A program made the translations under genes and the position numbers. This document shows positions 19,910 through 29,658 of a stretch of 64,000 nucleotides of DNA, piece after piece (within the stretch, counting starts at the first letter, position 1; each line of letters begins with the position of its first letter). Below the pieces are notes generated by a model that searched no databases, was not told the origin of the DNA, and saw only the letters and a list, made by a program, of their open reading frames with translations. The stretch spans positions 806,001-870,000 of the forward strand of contig NZ_CP033896.1 of NCBI RefSeq assembly GCF_003813965.1. The letters run 5' to 3'. This stretch comes from Corynebacterium choanae (GTDB lineage: Bacteria; Actinomycetota; Actinomycetes; Mycobacteriales; Mycobacteriaceae).

Positions 19910-20385
19910 CCATAACCAACCCTGGTGCACATCAACAAAAAACAGCAGCCTATTACTGAGGGCACTGCAGGTAAGCTACTGGCAATCGGGTAGGTGTGGT
20001 ACTAGTTCGTTGCCGAAAAGAGCGACAACGCAGCCTGGTTGCTCTGCGGGATGGGTTGTTATCTCCAGGGGGTTATCCGCCAGGGTGGCTGTGCGCAATA
20101 CCTGGTGTAAGCACAATGGTGCGCCGCGGGCTAGTACAGCGGAGTGTTGGATGTCCCCCTCACCTGTGGGGGATTTCGGTTGTATTCGGCGGGAAAACAC
20201 ACTGATCAGTGCCACGCTTTTCCTGGTTGGTCGCTACACTCAACCGGGAAGCGAACAACTGCTGTCAACTGGTTGATGTCAATCAACGTCTGCCGCCCAG
20301 TTGTCCTTCATTTAGCGTTTCTTGCGTCCCTGTTGCTTTTCGCAACGTTGCTGCTCAACGTCAACTGTGAGGTACTAAAACCACT
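19910..20385. other. Leader region before purH
   Basis: About 476 bp between purN and purH with no supported gene. A separate purH promoter probably lies here. I did not recognise a purine riboswitch or attenuator. Confidence 0.45.
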
Positions 20386-21945
20386 ATGAGTGATGAACTC
20401 AAGCCCATCTCCCGCGCGCTGGTGAGCGTGTACGACAAAACCGGCCTCGTGGGATTTGCCCAAGGTCTCGCGGACGCTGGCATTGAAATTGTGTCGACGG
20501 GTTCTACCGCTTCGACTATTGCCCAAGCCGGGATTCCGGTTACCGCTGTGGAATCGGTAACCAATTTCCCTGAATGCTTAGACGGCCGGGTAAAAACCCT
20601 CCATCCGCGGATCCACGCCGGTATTTTGGCTGACACCCGCCGCGCTGACCATGTGGAACAGCTCGCCGAGCTTGACGTTGCCGCATTCCAGCTTGTCGTC
20701 GTCAACCTGTATCCGTTTGCTGAAACGGTGGCTTCTGGTGCGGATGTGGACGACTGCGTGGAGCAGATCGACATCGGTGGACCGTCGATGGTTCGGGCGG
20801 CTGCGAAAAACCATCCCTCGGTGGCTGTGGTTGTGGAGCCTGGCCAATACGAGCAGGTGTTAACTGCGGTAGCTAACGGCGGCTTCTCCCTGGCGGAACG
20901 GCGCAAACTTGCGGCGAAAGCATTCCAACACACTGCCGCCTATGATGTGGCTGTTGCCAGCTGGTTTGTGGAACAAACCGACGATGACACCATGGTGCTG
21001 CCGCAGTGGCTAGGTGCTAGCCGGAACAAGATTCATGACCTTCGCTACGGGGAGAACCCGCATCAGCGGGCAGCACTGTATGCTGATCCGGCCGGCGGCG
21101 GGGTAGCTGGGGCATCCCAGCTGCACGGCAAAGCGATGTCGTACAACAACTATGTTGATGCCGACGCGGCGTGGCGTTCCTGTTGGGATCATGACAAGCC
21201 GTGTGTAGCGGTGATTAAACACGCCAATCCTTGCGGTATTGCTGTAGCCGATGAATCCATTGCTGCAGCACATGCAAAGGCACATGCCTGCGATCCGGTG
21301 AGCGCATTCGGTGGGGTGATTGCGGCAAACCGGGAAGTCACCGCGGAGATGGCCACCCAGGTTGCGGAGATCTTCACTGAGGTGATTATTGCCCCAAGCT
21401 TCAGCGAAGAAGCGTTGACGATTCTCACCGCGAAAAAGAATATCCGTATTCTGCAGGCCACCCCTCCTGCGGAACACGGCTATGACTATAAACATGTCTC
21501 CGGTGGGATGCTGGTGATGGATGAAGACGCCATCGACGCCGAAGGTGATGATCCTGCCGACTGGGAACTGGTGGCCGGCAATCCTGCGGATGGGGCGACG
21601 CTGGCAAATCTGAAGTTTGCCTGGCGGGCGGTGCGTGCAGTGAAATCGAACGCAATCCTGCTGGCGAAAGATGAAGCTACGGTCGGGGTAGGGATGGGAC
21701 AGGTCAACCGGGTTGATTCGGCTCGTCTGGCAGTGACCCGGGCAGGTGCCGAACGTGCCGCCGGTGCCGTGGCCGCCTCTGATGCGTTCTTCCCATTTGC
21801 TGATGGCTTCGAAGTGCTCGCCGAAGCTGGGGTGACAGCTGTTGTACAGCCAGGTGGATCGATCCGCGACGAAGAAGTCGTTGAAGCAGCGAAACAGGCT
21901 GGTGTCACCATGTATTTCACCGGCACCCGCCATTTCTTCCACTAA
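20386..21945 (+). CDS. purH: Bifunctional AICAR transformylase / IMP cyclohydrolase
   Basis: A 519-residue protein with the two expected domains. The N-terminal MGS-like IMP cyclohydrolase domain (~1-200) shows '[16 protein letters not shown]', '[12 protein letters not shown]' and '[14 protein letters not shown]'. The C-terminal AICAR transformylase domain shows '[14 protein letters not shown]', '[14 protein letters not shown]' and, near the end, '[15 protein letters not shown]'. It performs the last two steps of IMP synthesis. The Lys-His pair of 'IKHANPCG' is the catalytic centre of the transformylase. It is followed by a strong terminator. Confidence 0.98.
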   Translation: MSDELKPISRALVSVYDKTGLVGFAQGLADAGIEIVSTGSTASTIAQAGIPVTAVESVTNFPECLDGRVKTLHPRIHAGILADTRRADHVEQLAELDVAAFQLVVVNLYPFAETVASGADVDDCVEQIDIGGPSMVRAAAKNHPSVAVVVEPGQYEQVLTAVANGGFSLAERRKLAAKAFQHTAAYDVAVASWFVEQTDDDTMVLPQWLGASRNKIHDLRYGENPHQRAALYADPAGGGVAGASQLHGKAMSYNNYVDADAAWRSCWDHDKPCVAVIKHANPCGIAVADESIAAAHAKAHACDPVSAFGGVIAANREVTAEMATQVAEIFTEVIIAPSFSEEALTILTAKKNIRILQATPPAEHGYDYKHVSGGMLVMDEDAIDAEGDDPADWELVAGNPADGATLANLKFAWRAVRAVKSNAILLAKDEATVGVGMGQVNRVDSARLAVTRAGAERAAGAVAASDAFFPFADGFEVLAEAGVTAVVQPGGSIRDEEVVEAAKQAGVTMYFTGTRHFFH

Positions 21946-22521
21946 TCCACCCAGCACAGCCAAAGCGGGTCGTGTACCTGCGACGCGGCTGGGCGACGAC
22001 TGAAAACATCGGCGGCAGTGAAAACAATCCATCACTGCCGCCGGTGTTTTGGTTTTTGCAAGCATGCGATAAGTATGCGGGCTGGGTATGGCCACACCGG
22101 AACGAAAAGGCTGGTTGCAATACATGCGGGAACTCAAAAAGGCTGGTTGCGGCAGCTGTGCACACCCGTGCCTCTTGCTAGGTCCACCAAGGGGCAGGTG
22201 GTTGCTCGTCAGGTATGTCACGGCGATACTTCACAGTCGCCATGGGGGTTTTCCTGCCAATTAGACAGCCCACACTGCCCCAGGTCGCACCAAACCTGCA
22301 GTAGTTGGCAGCATCGGGCAACACATGGTGTTGCTTCCGGTATGCAAGTAGCACACGCCCAAAGCGGATATGCCTTGCACAAACGCAGACCGAAGCAGTC
22401 CACGGTGGTGATATTTTGGTCTCTTCATGTGCAACCAGTCCTTGCACAGCGTGCAGTCTTTGATCGCCCAGTTTGCTGGTTTGCTGCTTTTGACTGCCTA
22501 TTCGCACTAGACTTGGGCTCT
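21946..22521. other. Intergenic region between purH and citE
   Basis: About 576 bp. It starts with the purH terminator; the remainder has an open frame in phase with citE that lacks family similarity. It presumably carries the citE promoter. Confidence 0.5.
22003..22056 (+). terminator. Rho-independent terminator after purH
   Basis: A 19-bp stem (aaaacatcggcggcagtga paired with its complement, one G-T wobble) with an 11-nt loop, then ggtttttgc. It lies about 60 bp after the purH stop. Confidence 0.9.
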
Positions 22522-23370
22522 ATGACTGTTTCGCCTCTGCCACAGCTCCCACCGGGACCCGCCTGGCTATTTGCCCCTATCAACAGACCGGAACGCATCC
22601 CGAAAGCGGTTGAGCGTGCCGATACTGTCATCATCGACCTTGAGGACGGCGCCGGCGATCTAGATCGGGACGCTGCCCGGCAGCTGCTGATCGACACCGA
22701 TTTGGATCCGGCAACCACCATTGTGCGGGTGGTCGGCCCCGATCATCCTGGGTTTGCCGGTGATGTGGCGGCACTGAAACAGACGAATTATCGCTATGTG
22801 ATTGTCCCGAAAGTCATTGATCATATTCCAGCAGTACTTGACGACTATCAGGTCATTGCTCTTATTGAAACCCCGCAGGCAGTACTGCATGCCGCCACGA
22901 TTGCGGCGCTGCCTAATGTGGTGGCGCTCTATTTAGGTGCCGAGGATCTCATCCAATTTTTGGGCGGCACCACCTCCCGGTTGTTGCGCGATGAAGGCTG
23001 GGAACATGACCGACCAGGTCCATATCGGGCGGTGATAGCCCACGCCCGGGCACACATGCATCTTGCCGCCGCAGCACACGGCAAAGCTTCTATTGACGCG
23101 GTGAAAGCAGACTTCCGTGACGAGCAGGGCAATTTTGAGGAAGCCGCCGACGCTGCCCGGAGTGGGTTTTATGCCACCTGTGTGATTCATCCAGCCCAGG
23201 TGCCAGTAGTGCGCCGGGCGTATCAGCCACATCCCGCGCAGCTGGACTGGGCGCGCCGAGTGGTAGCAGAGTCGCAACATCATCCCGGAGCATTCCGTCT
23301 TGATGGAGATATGGTGGACGCGCCGCTGATTGCGCAAGCTCATCGACTAGTTGCCCGCGCACACCGCTAA
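22522..23370 (+). CDS. citE: CitE-like HpcH/HpaI aldolase/citrate lyase family protein
   Basis: About 282 residues from the ATG at 22522. The fold family marks are 'GPAWLFAPINRPERIPKA', 'VIIDLEDGAGDLDRDAAR' (metal/acyl-CoA site region), 'ALIETPQAVLHAATIAA' with the metal-binding Glu, and 'LGAEDLIQFLGG' with the metal-binding Asp. Stand-alone CitE proteins are not citrate lyase; they act on acyl-CoA substrates such as malyl- or citramalyl-CoA and are widespread in actinobacteria. No citrate lyase alpha or gamma gene is present. Its position between purH and amtR is as in C. glutamicum. Substrate unknown. Confidence 0.88.
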   Translation: MTVSPLPQLPPGPAWLFAPINRPERIPKAVERADTVIIDLEDGAGDLDRDAARQLLIDTDLDPATTIVRVVGPDHPGFAGDVAALKQTNYRYVIVPKVIDHIPAVLDDYQVIALIETPQAVLHAATIAALPNVVALYLGAEDLIQFLGGTTSRLLRDEGWEHDRPGPYRAVIAHARAHMHLAAAAHGKASIDAVKADFRDEQGNFEEAADAARSGFYATCVIHPAQVPVVRRAYQPHPAQLDWARRVVAESQHHPGAFRLDGDMVDAPLIAQAHRLVARAHR

Positions 23371-23659
23371 CACCATGCTGGGTTAGCTGATCGCCTCCAC
23401 CACAGCCATCCAACAGCCAGACAGCATCCCTATCAGCAACCATAAATCGCGTGATGTCCCCTGTGGGGTCCGGCCGATTGAAGATGCATCTGTGCTTATT
23501 CTGTGGTGATACCCAAGCCCGCCCGTGCAAAAGTGGGTCGGTGGGGAATTAGGTGGCAGGCAAGCAAAAAAAGAAGCAGCGCCTGCTTGAAGTAAGCCGA
23601 GTGTTGTGCAATGGTTGCCGCACACACTTAAGGTGCACGGCATCGAAGATGGCAGGGTT

Positions 23660-24331
23660 TTACGCTAAGGAGTTTGCTACTTCCGCAAGCATCGCCAAGG
23701 TGCGACTGACCCGATCCTTCGGTAATTCTGCATCGAGTGTCCGCAGCGCGGCGTCAGCCACGACCACAGCCACTTCGGGAATGCCGTCACCTTGATAGGG
23801 GGCTATCCCATTGTTCGGGCGCATCTCAGTGACGGACTGTGCCAAATAAAATGGCAAATCCAGCCGTGGATCACCGTCGCCGACAATCATCGCCGCAAGC
23901 TGACGAAATGAGGCTTGCAGCTGGGCGCGTGCATCCATATATGGTTGCAGCTCCTCGCTGTGTGCGACAGGAAGCTGAAAGAGTCGACCAACATTCCACC
24001 GGGTCGAATACAAAAGCCGTGATTCGGCGGCAACCAGCGCCCATAACCGCAGCGGTGCGGAGGCCTCGAGCGTGAATAATGCTTGAGCAAGTCGCTGCGC
24101 AGGATCGATCATCGATGACAGCAGTGTCACATAGATTTCTGTTTTCGACGGGAAATGATAGTAGAGACTGGCCTGTCGGATCCCTACTGCCTCGGCGATT
24201 TGATGCGTGGAAGTGGTAGCAAATCCTCGAACAGTAAACAGCTCAGCGGCAGCATCAAGAATCTCCTCGCGGGCGGTGTCACCGCGCCGGCGAGGGCTTT
24301 GTTTGCGTGGGCGTCCTACCGCTCCTGCCAT
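23660..24331 (-). CDS. amtR: AmtR, TetR-family master regulator of nitrogen control
   Basis: About 223 residues from the ATG at 24331, which is the known AmtR start (MAGAVGRPR...). The helix-turn-helix region is 'GFATTSTHQIAEAVGIRQASLYYHFPSK' (~36-63), very close to C. glutamicum AmtR, and the ligand/partner domain shares 'STRWNVGRLFQLP'. In C. glutamicum AmtR represses ammonium uptake and assimilation genes and is released by adenylylated GlnK. It is convergent with citE, the same arrangement as in that species. An open frame to 24514 lacks AmtR similarity. Identification is by recalled sequence similarity plus synteny. Confidence 0.92.
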   Translation of the reverse strand: MAGAVGRPRKQSPRRRGDTAREEILDAAAELFTVRGFATTSTHQIAEAVGIRQASLYYHFPSKTEIYVTLLSSMIDPAQRLAQALFTLEASAPLRLWALVAAESRLLYSTRWNVGRLFQLPVAHSEELQPYMDARAQLQASFRQLAAMIVGDGDPRLDLPFYLAQSVTEMRPNNGIAPYQGDGIPEVAVVVADAALRTLDAELPKDRVSRTLAMLAEVANSLA

Positions 24332-24592
24332 AGTGTTCTTTCTGCTGTGAGATGGTCGCAACCGCCTGAGGTAATCCACCGCCGAGGGCTTTGTCATCAC
24401 CGGTGCTGGTGGGTGATATCCGGCAAGCCGCTGTAGTGCTAACAAAACCGGCCGGCGGCTCGCCGTTGTGTCGTTGATTCTACCTGGCAGGCGGGTGCAA
24501 GTCCGCATCAGCAACGCAGTCCTGCAGTCCGTCGCAGCCAGTGGATCAAGGCGCGCGGGTGGCTTGCCGTGGTGGGGGATATCTTCACACAG

Positions 24593-25666
24593 CTAGCTAC
24601 TGGTTTCGATGGATGGTGTCGATGGTGTGCTGGTGAGTACCGCAGCAATGATGGTGCTTAAATTTCGGCAGCTTGCCCCATACATGGATCGTTCCAGCTG
24701 CGGGACCATTGCATACGGTTCGGGGAGATCTGCCACCCCTTCCGCAAACCGGGAAAACACCAACTGCAAACCGGCAACAGTACACTGCTGCAGGCTTTCA
24801 GCTGTGGCGGCAGTAATCACGCCAGCCTGCACCCCGGCGTCAATACGTTCACTGTGCCGGGTGGTCGGGGATCCGGCGGCAGCAGCAATATAGCGGGCTA
24901 GGTCACTCAGTGGAGTGATGAGATGTCCGCGCACATCGACAATGGAATCACTCGCCGGCAGCAGATGGTGGGCTTTCAGCTGTGGCGGCCGAGAACGAAG
25001 CACTGCAGCTTGCAGCAGTGCCCTATCGTGTAAGGCAGCCAGCACGGCAGGGGTCATCCACGATCCTGCGTCAAGCATCATGCACAGCTGATCAATGTGT
25101 TTGTCAGCTACCGCCTGGGCAAGCCGACTCTGCCACGTTTCCCGGGTGCCGATTGTTGTCGCAGAAGAAGGAGAATGCACCGCAAAACCCGCCTCCCGGA
25201 ACGTATCTGCTAGCAGATGATCGGCTGCTTCGGCCGCGGGAACCGTATCGGCGACATTCAGCCAACAGATCTCAGCGGTGGGTATTCCCAGCCCCTGCCC
25301 GAACAATCCGGTGACAATCCGCTGGCATTGCCCCTCGCCGGTGTAGCTTGCCTGGGCGGCAGGGGAGTGCACTAGGCCAGTGACCACCTCTGCGAGCCAA
25401 CTGGCAAGCGGAACAGCTGGTTCATCATGTGCGATGGCGCGGCGCAGCAGAAGCAGCGACTCTGTGGCGATCTCGTGGAGCATGCCAGGGGTGGTTGCGT
25501 CATGTGCTTGCAACCGTAATTGCTCTAATGAGTCATGTAGCATGACATGTTTCTTCCAATGATGAGGCAGGGATACAACCACTTGCTCAGCGGTGGGGTG
25601 TGCACACCATAAGTGCAACGGTCGTGCACCCAGTTGGCTTGCAGGTGGCTGCTTGGGAAAAACCAT
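24593..25666 (-). CDS. DUF294-like protein (putative nucleotidyltransferase substrate-binding domain)
   Basis: About 357 residues if started at the ATG at 25666; an upstream in-frame start at 25732 is possible, and neither has a good ribosome-binding site. The C-terminal ~120 residues ('GHLITPLSDLARYIAAAAG', 'ERIDAGVQAGVIT', 'LERSMYGASCRNLSTII') look like the helical DUF294 C-terminal domain found behind GlnD-like nucleotidyltransferase domains. In the middle part I cannot see the canonical GS...DxD nucleotidyltransferase motif, so catalysis is doubtful. It lies directly upstream of amtR in the same direction, about 260 bp apart. A role in nitrogen signalling would fit but is speculation. Confidence 0.6.
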   Translation of the reverse strand: MVFPKQPPASQLGARPLHLWCAHPTAEQVVVSLPHHWKKHVMLHDSLEQLRLQAHDATTPGMLHEIATESLLLLRRAIAHDEPAVPLASWLAEVVTGLVHSPAAQASYTGEGQCQRIVTGLFGQGLGIPTAEICWLNVADTVPAAEAADHLLADTFREAGFAVHSPSSATTIGTRETWQSRLAQAVADKHIDQLCMMLDAGSWMTPAVLAALHDRALLQAAVLRSRPPQLKAHHLLPASDSIVDVRGHLITPLSDLARYIAAAAGSPTTRHSERIDAGVQAGVITAATAESLQQCTVAGLQLVFSRFAEGVADLPEPYAMVPQLERSMYGASCRNLSTIIAAVLTSTPSTPSIETSS

Positions 25667-26025
25667 CTTCAGTACTGTTGTTGCTATGCGAACCTCTTCG
25701 CGAGGACGTCTGACCCGCGCGCCGAGAAGCAAATGGTATCGGCATCTAGTGTAACTGCGTGCGGTAGGAGAACCTACCCATAGCGGCCACCCCTGGCTAC
25801 CGCCGCCTGCAGGTGAGCGGATAAAAAACCACCACCCGGTGATCTTCCTTGCTGTCGCAATGACAACCGGGAAAACACCGGGTGGTGGTTATGCTGTGTT
25901 GTGCGCCTGCGGCGCACCTTGTGCGTCGATAGCACGTTAATGCCGAACCGGCGAAAACCTTCTGCCTCACCCCTCTTAGTTCCTCACGGAAAGTGGGGAA
26001 CTAGGAGGAGGTGAAGAACAGTGAT
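25667..26025. other. Region downstream of the rpsR operon
   Basis: About 360 bp between the DUF294-like gene and rpsR. It contains the operon terminator and a second small stem near 25910-25926 (gtgcgcc / ggcgcac), plus the promoter of the DUF294-like gene. Confidence 0.55.
25822..25890 (-). terminator. Terminator of the rpmB-rpmG-rpsN-rpsR operon
   Basis: A perfect 15-bp inverted repeat (aaccaccacccggtg / caccgggtggtggtt) with a ~34-nt loop; on the minus strand the second arm runs into TTTTTTAT. It is ~135 bp beyond the rpsR stop. Confidence 0.85.
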
Positions 26026-26274
26026 TTAGCGGCTGGTGAACGGCAGGAGTGCCATCTCGCGGGCGTTCTTCACCGCGGTGGCGACCTCGCGCTGCTGCTG
26101 CGGGGTCAGACCGGTGACCCGACGAGAGCGGATCTTGTGACGGTCAGAGATGAACAGGCGAAGAGTTTCGGTGTCCTTGTAGTCCACCTTTTCAATACCC
26201 TTTGCCTTCAATGGGTTTTTCTTTGGTCGGCGGGACTGCTCCATCCGCGCCTTACGATTAGGGGTGCGCTTCAT
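26026..26274 (-). CDS. rpsR: 30S ribosomal protein S18
   Basis: An 82-residue protein with the S18 core '[28 protein letters not shown]' and '[12 protein letters not shown]'. It is the last gene of a four-gene ribosomal operon and starts ~15 bp after rpsN. It has no cysteine, so it is of the zinc-free type. S18 sits on the platform of the small subunit together with S6, whose gene is not near. Confidence 0.96.
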   Translation of the reverse strand: MKRTPNRKARMEQSRRPKKNPLKAKGIEKVDYKDTETLRLFISDRHKIRSRRVTGLTPQQQREVATAVKNAREMALLPFTSR

Positions 26275-26289
26275 TTGGGTACTCCTCGC

Positions 26290-26595
26290 TTACCAGCTGG
26301 ACTTACGGACACCGGGCAGTTCGCCACGGTGAGCCATCTCACGAACACGAACACGGGACAGGCCGAACTTGCGGAGGTAACCGCGCGGACGACCATCGTG
26401 GGAGTCGCGGTTGCGGACACGAACCGGGGAGGCGTCGCGTGGCTGACGGTTCAGCTCATACTGTGCATCCAGACGATCCTCGTCAGAGGTTGCCGGATTC
26501 TTGATGATTGCCTTCAGCTCATTGCGGCGTTCAGCGTAGCGAGCGACGATTTCCTTGCGCTTCTCGTTCTTGGCGATCTTCGACTTCTTGGCCAT
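26290..26595 (-). CDS. rpsN: 30S ribosomal protein S14, long zinc-free form
   Basis: A 101-residue S14 of the long form, with '[13 protein letters not shown]' at the start and '[27 protein letters not shown]' near the end. It lacks the CxxC zinc ribbon of the short S14 form. It belongs to the rpmB-rpmG-rpsN-rpsR operon, an arrangement which in mycobacteria is that of the alternative, zinc-independent set controlled by Zur. Confidence 0.96.
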   Translation of the reverse strand: MAKKSKIAKNEKRKEIVARYAERRNELKAIIKNPATSDEDRLDAQYELNRQPRDASPVRVRNRDSHDGRPRGYLRKFGLSRVRVREMAHRGELPGVRKSSW

Positions 26596-26598
26596 GAA

Positions 26599-26763
26599 TT
26601 AACGCTCCTCGCGGAATTCGACGTGCTTGCGGACTACCGGATCGTACTTCTTCAGCGTGATGCGATCAGGATTATTGCGCTTATTCTTGCGGGTGACGTA
26701 GGTGTAACCGGTGCCAGCCGTAGACTTCAGCTTGATGATTGGGCGAATATCGTTACGAGCCAT
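26599..26763 (-). CDS. rpmG: 50S ribosomal protein L33, zinc-free form
   Basis: A 54-residue protein starting '[17 protein letters not shown]', with '[17 protein letters not shown]' and ending 'VEFREER'. It is absent from longer-ORF lists because of its size. It has no cysteines, so no zinc ribbon. It lies 3 bp downstream of the rpmB stop and 3 bp upstream of the rpsN start, a tight operon. Confidence 0.96.
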   Translation of the reverse strand: MARNDIRPIIKLKSTAGTGYTYVTRKNKRNNPDRITLKKYDPVVRKHVEFREER

Positions 26764-26766
26764 GTG

Positions 26767-27003
26767 TTACACCTTCTCTCCACGTGCGCGGATCTGAGCA
26801 ACAACGGACTCGATGCCGTCGCGGTCGATGACCTTCAGACCCTTGGTAGACACGTTCAACGTGACAGTCCGGCCCTCAGAGGGCAGGTAGAACTTGCGGC
26901 GCTGTACGTTGGGATTCCAACGACGGTTGGTGCGCCGGTGCGAGTGCGAGACGGACTTGCCGAAACCCGGCTTGCGTCCCGTGACCTGGCAAATAGCCGA
27001 CAT
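26767..27003 (-). CDS. rpmB: 50S ribosomal protein L28
   Basis: A 78-residue protein starting '[21 protein letters not shown]' with '[17 protein letters not shown]' and '[14 protein letters not shown]'. It has a single cysteine and no CxxC pairs. It is the first gene of the operon; the ATG at 27003 is preceded by 'taggagaaagaaaacct', a good Shine-Dalgarno site. The promoter should lie in the long gene-free stretch upstream. Confidence 0.96.
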   Translation of the reverse strand: MSAICQVTGRKPGFGKSVSHSHRRTNRRWNPNVQRRKFYLPSEGRTVTLNVSTKGLKVIDRDGIESVVAQIRARGEKV

Positions 27004-27660
27004 AGGTTTTCTTTCTCCTAGCCGCCCAGTCAAAGTGCACAATCAACACAGCGAAACGAGGGGGTGACATCCCCCTCGGGCATACCGTGGCATTTTCTTT
27101 TCCGTACTGCGCACTGGTTGACGGCCAGTGGTGACTTGCAGCAGGGTTCACGCTTGACGGGCGTGAAAACTTGGAAGAAAACGTACTGTTCAGACAGTAG
27201 TGATTGCATGTTGGTGGGCGATAACGAATGCTTTCGACAACAGCAAGGGGCTAGCATACCGTGGAATTCCTGGTTTGCCTAATCTTGGGGTGAGTGTTGG
27301 GCACCCGAGCGTCACACAAGTACGGCTTGCTGCTTTCGCAAAGAATCATCATTTGCCCATGCAATACCGGCGAGGTTTCTTCGTATCTCGCAGATCATAC
27401 TGCAATCACGCACGCGTGCCGCGTCCCGCGTTAGGCGAAGCAACCAGCGGGCAAAAAGTTAGCAACTGCTGCATGGGTGCGAACAGTACTCATGCCGGCA
27501 GGGGTTCCTTGGCTCATGCTGACAGGGGTCTGCAGTATCGGCTGATCGTCACAGTTTTGTTGTTGTGCTTGCAGTGCAGGTTGGTTGTTGTGTGGGTGTG
27601 CGAAAACCAGTAAGGATCGCTTGCCACCAAGCGCTCGCCACTGGGCAAGGGGAGCAACAA

Positions 27661-27700
27661 ATAACCGACGGGGTTAATAGATAACCGACGGGGTTAATAG
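27661..27700. repeat. Perfect tandem duplication of a 20-bp unit
   Basis: The unit ataaccgacggggttaatag occurs twice head to tail without a mismatch. Each unit contains an internal near-palindrome (taacc / ggtta), so each could form a small stem. Confidence 0.95.
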
Positions 27701-27764
27701 ATGAGGGAACCCTTTGCCGATGGTTGGCGAAACAGGACTTATCGGCAGTCTTTTAGCAAACGGT

Positions 27765-27799
27765 AGAGAGCCATGTGGATTTGAGAGAGCCATGTGGAT
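27765..27799. repeat. 16-bp direct repeat, period 19 bp
   Basis: The word agagagccatgtggat occurs at 27765-27780 and 27784-27799, separated by ttg. It lies 65 bp from the 20-bp tandem repeat. Confidence 0.95.
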
Positions 27800-28643
27800 G
27801 TGAAAGTGTCACCACAGGTGCAGGAATAGATTGGGATAGTTAAGGTCTCTCCCGCACTGTGTGCTGCGCTGTGCGGGCGTGCTGGAGTGTGGCAAGTTGT
27901 GTCGTGTCGCTGCCTGATTGTGGTGGATGTGCCCGGTATGCTCTACGGGACTGCAGTGCGCAGGCGATGACAGGCTCTTCAGTGGAACAACAGGTAATTC
28001 TGGTGGAGGATTACCGCAGGCACGAGTTCGATGGTTTGATGCGGGACTCCTGGGGGGGGGAGAGATCCGCAGGTGAATCAGTGAAAGTTGAATACTTTTG
28101 TGGCTAGTGGGGAATATAGTGGCCGAACTTTGCAATTTTCGCTGCGAAGTTCTAGGCTTGTTTGGTCTAAACCGTGAGGTCACTTTGCTGTGCCCACGAA
28201 GCCGCCAGGACTACACTGCTCGCGGCAGCGTGAAGTCAGCAGGTTGATTAACGGATTCGGATGTTTCCGCTGTAGGATTCAGCGATGCAATGGTGTGGCC
28301 GCGCCCACCCTGATCTAAATGCGAGCATTTAGAAAACGTTTGGCGGGCCTCGCGTTTGAAGATGGATCCTCGAACATAACGCCGCAAACTGCTTGAAAGA
28401 GTGGATTTGAGCGTTATGCGGACTCTTCTAGCTGCTGGGTTAGCTACCCCGCGGTGAACAGTTCCTAGACGTGAAGAATTCTGCTCCACAGAAGCCGGGT
28501 GCTTGGTGGGGTGGATTTTTCGTGACTGGCGAGCACTGAACACCGCAAGACTAGTCAGCATGCTGGGATTGTTTTAGCCGAGGAGTCCGGCAGCGCGCTA
28601 GCACGCCGTACAACACACAAAGCACCTGATGTAAGGGATGAAG

Positions 28644-28916
28644 ATGAAGAAGGATATCCACCCTGACTACCACCCGGTAGTCTTCCAGGACGCGGGCACG
28701 GGCCACCAATTCCTCACCCGTTCCACCGCGACCTCCCAGCGCACCGTGGAGTGGGAAGACGGTAACGAATACCCGCTGATCGTCGTGGACGTTACCAGCG
28801 AATCGCACCCGTTCTGGACTGGCGCACAGCGCGTTATGGACACTGCCGGTCGCGTCGAGAAGTTCCAGCGTCGTTACGGCAACCGCGCTCGTCGCGCGAA
28901 GAAGGCCGACGCCTAA
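28644..28916 (+). CDS. rpmE2: 50S ribosomal protein L31, type B
   Basis: About 90 residues starting '[16 protein letters not shown]', with '[20 protein letters not shown]'. There are two in-frame ATGs; I prefer 28644 because AAGGG lies 6 nt before it, while it is too close to 28638. It is the cysteine-free type B form, which in many bacteria replaces the zinc-binding form under zinc shortage. It is followed ~70 bp later by rpmF and transcribed away from the rpmB operon. Confidence 0.95.
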   Translation: MKKDIHPDYHPVVFQDAGTGHQFLTRSTATSQRTVEWEDGNEYPLIVVDVTSESHPFWTGAQRVMDTAGRVEKFQRRYGNRARRAKKADA

Positions 28917-28985
28917 TAACTCCCCGTTCGTCGAATCGTTTGTTCACCACAGTTGTGGTGACACCACAAGTCCAAGGAGACAATC

Positions 28986-29159
28986 ATGGCAGTTCCAAAG
29001 CGTCGTATGTCGCGTGCCAATACCCACCACCGTCGCTCCCAGTGGAAGGCTGACAATGTCGCCCTGCAGGAAGTCACCATCGACGGTGTTGCTCACCGGA
29101 TCCCTCGCCGCCTGGTCAAGGCTGCACAGATGGGTCTCGTAGAAGTTGAGCAGTTCTAA
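28986..29159 (+). CDS. rpmF: 50S ribosomal protein L32
   Basis: A 57-residue protein with the classical L32 start '[20 protein letters not shown]' and ending 'VEVEQF'. AAGGAG is placed 7 nt before the ATG. No zinc-ribbon cysteines are present. It follows rpmE2 in the same direction and is closed by a strong terminator. Confidence 0.95.
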   Translation: MAVPKRRMSRANTHHRRSQWKADNVALQEVTIDGVAHRIPRRLVKAAQMGLVEVEQF

Positions 29160-29655
29160 CGCTTAATTACTGGTAAACGACCGCTAGCGGGAACTACCTG
29201 TTGGTAGCCCCTATTTGCTTGCGGTCGTTTTCCGTTGATAGGGAAGTTTGCCTATCGCCTCAGCGCCGCAGTATCGCCGAAATCCACCATGCTGGATCCA
29301 CAGGCGGACTGCGGTTTTTTCGCTTTCATGATTGCCTACACGGGCAATTGCGCCAGTAAAGGAAGCCGGTGGCTTTTGAAAACCCAGTGCGTCAAACTGC
29401 TGTCTGGCTATCCGCAGGGTACGAACGTTGTGCACCGGAAGCATTGTTGCTGAAAATGTCCTCAATGCAGCATAGATACCCGGTGAGGTTTTTCCCCTGA
29501 ATTGGTTCAAGGGGACAATGTGGGCAACTTGGGCGTTGTACTGTTGTGACAGCAAGCTATCGCGGCCGACTTTCAGGCGCAGAGGAGGGTTTTCTTTTGT
29601 GACTGCGGCTGGTCGATAGCGATATGACCCTTACACCCAAGGTAGGAATAGAACA
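29160..29655. other. Intergenic region between rpmF and mprA
   Basis: About 496 bp without a supported gene. It holds the rpmF terminator and must hold the mprAB promoter. Confidence 0.55.
29175..29235 (+). terminator. Terminator after rpmF
   Basis: A 10-bp stem (aaacgaccgc / gcggtcgttt) with a ~36-nt loop that can fold further; the second arm ends in TTTTCC. It starts 16 bp after the rpmF stop. Confidence 0.8.
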
Positions 29656-29658
29656 GTG

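Larger units (their letters stand above)
27004..28643. other. 1.6-kb gene-free stretch between rpmB and rpmE
   Basis: No ORF on either strand resembles a protein or has a convincing start and codon pattern. The region carries the rpmB and rpmE promoters and two sets of short tandem repeats (27661-27700 and 27765-27799, listed separately), plus an imperfect inverted pair near 28377-28424 (cataacgc / gcgttatg). It could hide small RNAs or be the remains of a lost gene. Confidence 0.55.

Noticed and set aside
21010..22221. 403-residue ORF antisense to purH
   Set aside because: Composition (many Arg, His, Cys) is that of a shadow frame of a GC-rich gene and purH motifs occupy the other strand.
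26011..27021. 336-residue ORF antisense to the rpmB-rpsR operon
   Set aside because: Four intact ribosomal-protein genes with proper starts lie on the minus strand.
27661..27799. Short repeats considered as a CRISPR remnant
   Set aside because: Only two units without spacers, no array and no cas genes in the window.
28211..28561. 116-residue minus-strand ORF in the gap before rpmE
   Set aside because: Composition is not protein-like (many Ser/Arg without pattern) and no ribosome-binding site is present.
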